A DNA stretch of 64,000 bases from CAWAMD01 sp963783045 (GTDB taxonomy: Bacteria > Actinomycetota > Nitriliruptoria > Nitriliruptorales > Nitriliruptoraceae), in assembly GCA_963783045.1 (NCBI GenBank), contig CAWAMD010000002.1, positions 310,001 to 374,000 on the forward strand, given 5' to 3'. A model generated the notes under the pieces. The model searched no databases, was not told the DNA's origin, and saw only the letters and a program-made list of their open reading frames with translations. A program made the translations under genes and the position numbers. This document shows, one piece after another, positions 58,498 to 64,000 of this stretch (within the stretch, counting starts at the first letter, position 1; each line of letters begins with the position of its first letter).

Positions 58498-59574
58498 CTA
58501 CGCCCCCTGCGTCGCAGGCTCCGGGTCCACCGCCGACGTGGAGGCGGCGGTGGACGACCCGGTCGGTGACGGCTCGGGCGAGGGGGCCGCGGGACTCGGC
58601 GACGGGTGCGGCGACGGCGACGGGTCCGATGACGGTGATGGCGACGGGTCGTCAGTGGCCGACTCGGCCGTGCGCGGCTGGCAGCCGTCGTTGTCGGCGC
58701 TCGCCCCGTCGGTCCCCGGCGACGCCGACGGCAGCGGCGACGACGCCGGACTCGGTGACGCCGACGGGCTCGGCGACGGCGACGAGGATCCCGACGGGGA
58801 CGGGCTGGCGCTCGTCGAGGGCGCCGGCGCGGGACCGGCATCGCCATCGTCCGCCGGGCATTCGGTCATCGGCGTGCCGCCGCTGCCGTCCTCGAGGGTC
58901 ACGGCCGAGCCGGGGTCGCCGGTGGAGCTCGGCGACGGATCGGTGGCGGCCGGCTCCGTGGGCGTCTCGGTGGCGGTCGGTCCCTCGGTCGGCTTCGGCG
59001 AGGCCTGTACCTGCTCGGTCGGCTCGGACACCCCACCGTCGACCGGGACCTCGGGCGCTGGCGTCGTGCCCTCCGTGCTGGGCGCCACGGTCTCGGCGCT
59101 GCCGTTCGGACGTACCGGCGCGCCACCGGGAACGCCGCCGTCCGGTGACGGTGACGGTGAGGGCGAGAGCGTGTAGATCTCGGGACCGTCACCCGAGGGA
59201 AGGTTCACTCCGACGCTGCGGGCCATGCCCACGACCACGTGCTGGACCGGTCGTGGCATGTGACCGGTGGCGACGAGGCCGCCGGTGGCCGCCGCCGCGG
59301 CGGTCGCGCCGACGACGACCTTGACGGTGGCGGCGGCCGCCACCTTCCGCGCCCGTCCCCACCAGCTCAGAGCCGGCTCGGTCCGGCGCTGGCTGCCTGG
59401 GTCCTGCACGGCCGCCATGATCGCGGCGAGGTGATCGCGGCGGGTGCGGGGATCCGGCGGCGGCGTATGGCGCAGCCGGCGCAGGAAGCCGCCGACCATC
59501 ACGTCGTCGGGGTCGACGCCATCGCCGGACAGGAGCTCGTCGAGCTCGTCGGGGCGATCGGAGGGTGAAGTCAT
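58498..59574 (-). CDS. Putative anti-sigma factor, Pro/Ser-rich extracytoplasmic tail
   Basis: A 358-residue protein. The cytoplasmic N-terminus of about 75 residues (ELDELLSGDGVDPDDVMVGG) is followed by one membrane segment (VKVVVGATAAAAATGGLVA) and a long tail dominated by Pro, Ser, Thr and Asp, with SPSP repeats. The ATG overlaps the sigma-factor stop (ATGA), the standard arrangement for sigma/anti-sigma pairs. I see no HxxxCxxC zinc motif, so it is not a ZAS-type anti-sigma factor, and the assignment rests on topology and context. Confidence 0.65.
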   Translation of the reverse strand: MTSPSDRPDELDELLSGDGVDPDDVMVGGFLRRLRHTPPPDPRTRRDHLAAIMAAVQDPGSQRRTEPALSWWGRARKVAAAATVKVVVGATAAAAATGGLVATGHMPRPVQHVVVGMARSVGVNLPSGDGPEIYTLSPSPSPSPDGGVPGGAPVRPNGSAETVAPSTEGTTPAPEVPVDGGVSEPTEQVQASPKPTEGPTATETPTEPAATDPSPSSTGDPGSAVTLEDGSGGTPMTECPADDGDAGPAPAPSTSASPSPSGSSSPSPSPSASPSPASSPLPSASPGTDGASADNDGCQPRTAESATDDPSPSPSSDPSPSPHPSPSPAAPSPEPSPTGSSTAASTSAVDPEPATQGA

Positions 59575-60158
59575 GGCACCCGAGTGAGCGCCACGCCGCC
59601 GAAGAACGGGTATGGGTTGGTGGCAAGCTCTTCACGAAGCGCGGCCAGGGCCCGCTTCTGCAGGGCGCGAACGGACTCGTACTGCTTCCCCAGCACGCTC
59701 GCGACCTCGGGAAGGCTCAGACCACCGACGATGCGGAGCAGCAGCACTGCGCGCTGGTCGCGCGTCAGCACCTCGAACAGCATCTCGAGCTCCTCGGTGG
59801 TCACGTCCTCGACCACCTGCTCCTCGATCTCGATCGGGTCGAGGTGGCGGTCGAGGGTCGCGTGCTCCGTGGCCTGCGACGGCCGGCGCGCCTCGTGGCG
59901 CCGCGCGTCGACGAGACGGTGGTGGGCGATGGTGAAGATCCACGAACGGAAGTTCGACTCGCTGCCGGAGAAGCTCCCGAGGTCCCTGACGACCTGGAGG
60001 AGCACCTCGCTGGTCAGGTCCTCCGGTGTCGGGGCGCGCTGCGCCCGCAGGTAGCCGAGCAGGACCGGCGCCAGGTCGTCGTAGAGGCGGCGCCACGCCC
60101 CCTCGCGCCCGCTGCGCGCACCGGCCAGGACCGCGTCGAAGTCGTCACCGAGCGACAC
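59571..60158 (-). CDS. ECF-type RNA polymerase sigma factor
   Basis: A 195-residue sigma-70 family protein with region 2 (YDDLAPVLLGYLRAQ, DLTSEVLLQVVRDL, SWIFTIAHHRLVDARR) and region 4 (LTRDQRAVLLLRIVGGLSLP, VASVLGKQYESVRALQKRAL). The GTG start has GGGGGA six bases upstream. It is coupled to the anti-sigma-like gene. Its position between csaB and an SLH protein gene makes envelope control plausible. Confidence 0.92.
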   Translation of the reverse strand: MSLGDDFDAVLAGARSGREGAWRRLYDDLAPVLLGYLRAQRAPTPEDLTSEVLLQVVRDLGSFSGSESNFRSWIFTIAHHRLVDARRHEARRPSQATEHATLDRHLDPIEIEEQVVEDVTTEELEMLFEVLTRDQRAVLLLRIVGGLSLPEVASVLGKQYESVRALQKRALAALREELATNPYPFFGGVALTRVP

Positions 60159-60350
60159 GGTGGGTCCCCCGCCGTTCCGGCATCTGTGCCACGCTCACCC
60201 TCTGCTGGACCGGGCCGAATCCCTCACCGGCTGCACGCTGCCCCAGGATCGAGTCTAGAGACATCTGCACCAGTGTCGATGGCATCCCCGAAAGTTCACG
60301 CACCGTGATGTGCGTCGTCATCTGTCGCGTGTCGTGGTCGAGCATCGCCA

Positions 60351-61901
60351 TCACCCGAGTGCGCGTCGGAGGAACGCCGCGAGCTGACCGCGGTTCACGT
60401 TGGCTCCCGGACAGAACGTCGTCGTGGTGCAGCCCGCCGTGATCCCGGCGGCCGCGACCCGCTCGATCGCGTCCTGGTAGGCGGCCGGCAGCCGGTCGTC
60501 GTCGGTGAAGTGATCGCCCTCGGCAGCGGGCAGGTCCAGTGCGCGGGCCAGGAAGATCGCCATCTGCACCCGGTTCACGGGCTGCTCGGGACAGAACCGG
60601 TCGGCCGCGCAGCCGCTGGCGATGCCGGCCGCGGCGATCCGCTCGATCGCGCCCTCGTGGACGGAGCTGTCGTCGTCGGCGAAGTGATCGCCATTCGCCG
60701 CGGGCAGATCCAGGGCGCGGGCGAGGAAGCTGGCCATCTGCGCGCGGGCGACGGCCCGCGACGGGCAGAACGCATCCGGACCGCACCCTGCGGTGATGCC
60801 CTGGTCGGCGACCCAGCCGATGTCGCCGAGGAACGGCGAGCTTGCCGCGTCCGCGAAGCGCGCGGTCGGCGTCCCCCCACGGCCGGTGACCCAGGCGTCG
60901 AGCCCGTCGAACAGCCAGGCGGTCCGGCTCCCGTCGGAGGAGGCCTGCAAGGCACGCGCGAACCCGGCCTCGACGGTCCCGTCCACGAGGACGCGGTAGT
61001 CGTGGTCGCGGTTCTTGCTGAAGTAGACGGCTCCGACGAGCTGCGGGTCCCGGGCGAGCCCCGTGACGAGCTCATCCAGCCACCGGGCACGGGTGTGCGC
61101 ACCGTCGCCGGCGATCGAGGCGGTCTGTCCCACGAGGATGGGCTTGGTCGCGGAGACCTCTCGGCGCAGCGCGTCGACATGGGGCGCGATCATGTCGGCG
61201 TAGGTCAGCCACGGAGCGCCGCGGTTCAGACGGTTGAAGCCGATCAGGTCGACGGCGCCGTCGCCCGGGTAGTAGCGGGCGTAGTCCTGCCCCTTCGTGT
61301 TGATGCCGTTGACCATGAAGACGAAGCGGACGTCGTCGCTTCCGAGGCCGGCGTCGGTGAAGGCCGCGCGGATGCGGTGCCACGCCTGGACGAACCGCCC
61401 GGGGTCGCCGCTCCAGGTGTGGCTCGGCTCGACCAGATTCGGCTCGGGCAGTGGAGCGACGAGCAGATGACGGTCTGCCGCCCCGTTCAGCCAGGGAGCC
61501 AGCGACGCCACCATCGCGTCGAGCTGCGCGTCCCGGCGTCCGTCGGCCAAGGCGGCCAGGTCGTTCGTGGTCAGCTCGACGTAGGCCGTCATCCCGTGAC
61601 GGTGCAGGTCATCGAGCATGGCGGCCGCCCACTCGTTCGGCCAGTCGAGCTCGGTGGTCCAGAACAGGCCGTACAGGGCCGGCGTCCGACCGACCTGCTG
61701 CTCGAAGGCCGCGGCCTCCTGGTTGCGAGTCGACGAGCCGGCATTGCCGGAGAAGCCCAGCAGCGTCGGCGGCTCGGCGGCGAAGGCGGCGGCAGGAAGC
61801 AGCCCTGCCAGCAGCAGCACTGCCAGGGCGGTCGCCACGCGGCGCGCTCGTGAGGTTCTCGTAGGACGACCCCCCGGTTCCGGTACGTCCCTTTTGGGCA
61901 T
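60351..61901 (-). CDS. SLH-anchored protein with GH26-like (beta/alpha)8 domain
   Basis: A 516-residue secreted protein. After a signal peptide (ALAVLLLAGLLPAAAFA) comes a domain that resembles glycoside hydrolase family 26, with PLPEPNLVEPSHTWSGDP carrying the usual acid/base Glu in PEPN, and YYPGDGAVDLIGFNRLN. At the nucleophile position the sequence reads KPILVGQTAS, with Gln where Glu is expected. Three C-terminal SLH domains of the cysteine-containing type follow (GITAGCGPDAFCPSRAVARAQM). The ATG at 61901 is weakly supported; a TTGACA box lies just upstream at 61914-61919. Confidence 0.8.
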   Translation of the reverse strand: MPKRDVPEPGGRPTRTSRARRVATALAVLLLAGLLPAAAFAAEPPTLLGFSGNAGSSTRNQEAAAFEQQVGRTPALYGLFWTTELDWPNEWAAAMLDDLHRHGMTAYVELTTNDLAALADGRRDAQLDAMVASLAPWLNGAADRHLLVAPLPEPNLVEPSHTWSGDPGRFVQAWHRIRAAFTDAGLGSDDVRFVFMVNGINTKGQDYARYYPGDGAVDLIGFNRLNRGAPWLTYADMIAPHVDALRREVSATKPILVGQTASIAGDGAHTRARWLDELVTGLARDPQLVGAVYFSKNRDHDYRVLVDGTVEAGFARALQASSDGSRTAWLFDGLDAWVTGRGGTPTARFADAASSPFLGDIGWVADQGITAGCGPDAFCPSRAVARAQMASFLARALDLPAANGDHFADDDSSVHEGAIERIAAAGIASGCAADRFCPEQPVNRVQMAIFLARALDLPAAEGDHFTDDDRLPAAYQDAIERVAAAGITAGCTTTTFCPGANVNRGQLAAFLRRALG

Positions 61902-62219
61902 GCTAACCGCTGTGTCAACAGAGACAGGTCGGACAAACACGGAGCGTGGTCCTTGATGCGATGACGGCCCCAGGCTGCCGACGTCCCCGATCGGCGTGGC
62001 GTTGCACGACCTGTGGCACCCGTCGCATTCCGTGCGCTCTACGTGGCACTACATGCGATAATCGCGCGGCACGCGCCCCCCGGTCGTGCTATGGCAGGAG
62101 CCCCACAACTAGTCCCTTCGAGCGGTTCGCGGACCACATTCGCCGCATTCCGTTCGATCCGGCCCTCCGGCGCCGTCATCACCAGTGAAGTCACTCTCCG
62201 TAGCGGAGGATCCCTCATC
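61902..62219. other. Divergent intergenic region
   Basis: About 318 bases, with TTGACA (minus strand, 61914-61919) and GATAAT near 62056 on the plus strand as possible promoter elements. No gene is supported, although the downstream frame is open back to 62013. Confidence 0.35.
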
Positions 62220-62627
62220 GTGATGACCTCGAACTGGTGGCAGTCCCACTCCCTGAGCGGCGGCCCGCTCATCGTCCGGCGCGACGACGCCGAGGGATGG
62301 CCGACCGCGACCGTGCGGCGATCGCCGGACGCGGTCCCGCGGACCATCGCGCTCCGCGAGGTCTGCGGCGACGTGGCCTGCGACCTCCGGCATCTCGAGG
62401 CGATCCCTCGCCTGCACTTCGAAGCGACCTACGACGCGGGCACGACCATCGCCCCGCGCGGCGACGTGGAGCGGCGGCTCACCGCCCTCGTCAGCGCTGC
62501 GCTCACCGGCGACGTCCCCGGTGATGTGGTGGTGCGCAGCCACCGGGTCGACGACCAGGTCGTCGTCGAGGTCGTCGTCGGTGACGCCGCTCCATCCGGC
62601 GAGCTGCGGCTGCCGCTCACGATCTGA
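62220..62627 (+). CDS. Hypothetical protein
   Basis: A 135-residue soluble protein with no signal peptide, preceded by GGAGG at 62205-62209. GTG 62220 gives better spacing than the adjacent ATG 62223. It begins TSNWWQSHSLSGGPLIVRRD and has a C-terminal beta-rich half (DVVVRSHRVDDQVVVEVVVG). I recognise no family. A terminator follows directly. Confidence 0.5.
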   Translation: MMTSNWWQSHSLSGGPLIVRRDDAEGWPTATVRRSPDAVPRTIALREVCGDVACDLRHLEAIPRLHFEATYDAGTTIAPRGDVERRLTALVSAALTGDVPGDVVVRSHRVDDQVVVEVVVGDAAPSGELRLPLTI

Positions 62628-62646
62628 CCCCTCTTTCCAGCGAACG

Positions 62647-62678
62647 GGCGGCCCGGCCTATCGTGTGGCCGGGCCGCC
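62647..62678 (+). terminator. Terminator hairpin
   Basis: Perfect 12-bp arms (62647-62658, 62667-62678) with an 8-base loop, 20 bases after the stop at 62627, followed by TTCG. Confidence 0.7.
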
Positions 62679-62729
62679 TTCGTCGCACCGCTGGGCGGCC
62701 CCGCACCGCCACCGTCCAAGGGGCCGTTC

Positions 62730-63434
62730 GTGATCGAGGTCGTCGCCTTCGACGGTGACGACACCCTGTGGCACTCCGAGTCGCTCTTCGCCGTCACCGA
62801 GGAACGGCTCGCGGACCTGCTGGACGACTACGTGAGCCGCGAGGATCTCGCGGCCCGACTGCTGGTCACCGAGCAGCGCAACCTCGGCCTGTTCGGCTAC
62901 GGGGTGAAGGGGTTCACCCTGTCCATGATCGAGACGGCCATCGAGGTCTCCGGGGCATGCATCAGCGCCCACGACATCGCGACGATCGTCGACTGGGGAA
63001 AGACGATGCTCGGCCATCCCGTCGAGCTGCTCGAGGGGGTGGCCGAGGTCCTCGACGACCTGTGCCGCCGCTACCGGCTCGCGCTCGTCACGAAGGGCGA
63101 CCTCTTCCACCAGGAGAGCAAGCTGGCCGGCTCGGGCCTCGGCGACCTCTTCAGCCGCGTGGAGATCGTGTCCGAGAAGAACCCGGCGACCTACCAGCGG
63201 GTGCTCGACGCCCTTCAGGTCGGGCCGGCACGCTTCCTCATGGTCGGCAACTCGGTGCGGTCCGACATCACGCCGGTCGTGGAGCTCGGTGCTCGCGCCG
63301 CACACATCCCCTACCACGTCACCTGGGCCCACGAGCACGCCCCGCCTCCGAGCGCCACGGCAACGGCAGGCGGGTGGTGGGAGCTGGCGGACATTCGCGA
63401 GCTGCCGGAGCTGCTCGCCCGCCTCGAGGCCTGA
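62730..63434 (+). CDS. HAD superfamily hydrolase
   Basis: A 234-residue phosphatase-like protein. Motif I is FDGDDTLWH, with the two aspartates DGD in place of DxD but the acid pair kept as VVAFDGDDTLW. Motif II Thr is in LALVTKGD, and the motif III Lys is in SEKNPATYQ. Motif IV is MVGNSVRSDITP. This resembles the YjjG/PGP-like subgroup with a helical cap. The GTG start has AAGGGG seven bases upstream. The substrate is unknown. Confidence 0.87.
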   Translation: MIEVVAFDGDDTLWHSESLFAVTEERLADLLDDYVSREDLAARLLVTEQRNLGLFGYGVKGFTLSMIETAIEVSGACISAHDIATIVDWGKTMLGHPVELLEGVAEVLDDLCRRYRLALVTKGDLFHQESKLAGSGLGDLFSRVEIVSEKNPATYQRVLDALQVGPARFLMVGNSVRSDITPVVELGARAAHIPYHVTWAHEHAPPPSATATAGGWWELADIRELPELLARLEA

Positions 63435-63616
63435 CCGGGTGTGAAGGTGTGACGGCGCGACGGCCTGGCCCCGGGGTCACGGCGCAGCAGCCTGGCCCGG
63501 GCGTCAGGCCGGCGCGCGTCCTGCCGTCAACCAGTCGTCGCGACCGCCTGTCCCGCCGACTTGGGTAGGAATCCTCCGAGGCGTCCGGAGGAAATCGACC
63601 CAGAACGTGCGGTCGC

Positions 63617-63690
63617 GGCGGGGTCAGCCCGCGGGGTCAGCCCGGGGGGTCAGCTCGCGGGGTCAGCCGGGGCGGCGGGGTCAGCCCGCG
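63617..63690. repeat. Short tandem GGGGTCAGCCCGCG repeats
   Basis: Five or six degenerate copies of a 13-15-base unit, GGGGTCAGCCCGCG, at the 3' end of the MFS gene. The last copy overlaps its stop codon. Confidence 0.65.
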
Positions 63691-64000
63691 CGGTCGGCGG
63701 CGGCCGCGGCGGTCTCCTCGTCGGTGGCGGTGGCGCGGTCGAGCTCGGGGATCAGGGCGGCGATCAGAGCTGCGCCGGCGATGCACGCCAGCCCGCCGGA
63801 GACCACCGCGAACGGGGCGCTCGTCAGCGCGGCCACCCCGCCGGCCTCCATGTCGCCGAGCCGCGGTCCGCCGGTGACCACGGCGATGTGGACGCCGGAC
63901 AGCCGGCCGCGCAGCCGGTCGGGAACGCGCAGCTGCAGCAGCGTGTTGCGGAACACCGCGGAGACGGCGTCGGCAGCGCCGGCGGCCGCCAACAGGAGCA
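63681..64000 (-). CDS. MFS transporter, C-terminal fragment at right edge
   Basis: About 106 residues visible, open to the window edge. LLQLRVPDRLRGRLSGVHIA is the conserved loop of the EntS-like/MFS_3 group, and two membrane segments (TSAPFAVVSGGLACIAGAAL) follow before an acidic Ala/Glu tail. The direction of transport and the substrate cannot be inferred. Confidence 0.75.
   Translation of the reverse strand, partial: LLLAAAGAADAVSAVFRNTLLQLRVPDRLRGRLSGVHIAVVTGGPRLGDMEAGGVAALTSAPFAVVSGGLACIAGAALIAALIPELDRATATDEETAAAAADRAG

Overview
This 64 kb window has very high G+C and reads like a chromosome segment of an actinobacterium (Actinomycetota). The support is a GuaA/GuaB3/DUF5319 neighbourhood, a PucR-type regulator, many GTG starts and GTGA/ATGA stop-start overlaps. 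Genes for S-layer-homology (SLH) proteins, with a csaB-type pyruvyltransferase beside them, are uncommon in the well-studied actinobacterial orders. A deep-branching class is therefore my guess, but no rRNA is present to settle it.

Layout. (1) 1-5.8 kb: a UvrD/PcrA helicase cut by the left edge and carrying an intein, a GT-C membrane glycosyltransferase, a secreted cysteine-containing protein and a DUF4870 protein. (2) 5.9-14.5 kb: a branched-chain-amino-acid-type ABC importer (livF-livG-fadD-livH-livM-livK) with an acyl-CoA ligase inside the operon and a divergent PucR regulator. (3) 14.5-15.8 kb: an AbiEi/DUF559-like gene bracketed by doublets of a REP-like palindrome. (4) 16-22 kb: guaA and guaB3 with an O-antigen-ligase-like protein, a metalloprotease-like lipoprotein and a DUF5319 protein. 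(5) 22-45.7 kb: a surface-polysaccharide cluster with a polyprenyl-phosphate sugar transferase, glycosyltransferases, a nucleotide-sugar dehydrogenase, two M23-like proteins, a Wzm/Wzt-type exporter, a methyltransferase, an acyltransferase, a 1562-residue sulfotransferase/glycosyltransferase/methyltransferase fusion and a YfhO-like membrane protein. (6) 45.9-62 kb: four SLH proteins (two paralogous S-layer-like proteins, a subtilisin-like protease and a GH26-like protein), an AAA ATPase, a heptad-repeat membrane protein, csaB, a flippase-like protein and an ECF sigma/anti-sigma-like pair. (7) 62-64 kb: an unknown protein, a HAD hydrolase and an MFS transporter cut by the right edge.

How it may fit together (inference): regions 5 and 6 look like one envelope programme. 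The cluster would make and export a polysaccharide, CsaB would pyruvylate it, and the SLH proteins would bind it. The fadD position suggests that the Liv importer takes up an acid that is activated to a CoA thioester.

Caution: at least seven otherwise well-conserved genes (livG, livF, the sugar dehydrogenase, the Wzt-like ATPase, the YfhO-like gene, the subtilase and one S-layer-like gene) change reading frame internally, mostly by what looks like one surplus base. Consensus errors are the simplest explanation. These genes are given here as single loci with the break noted.
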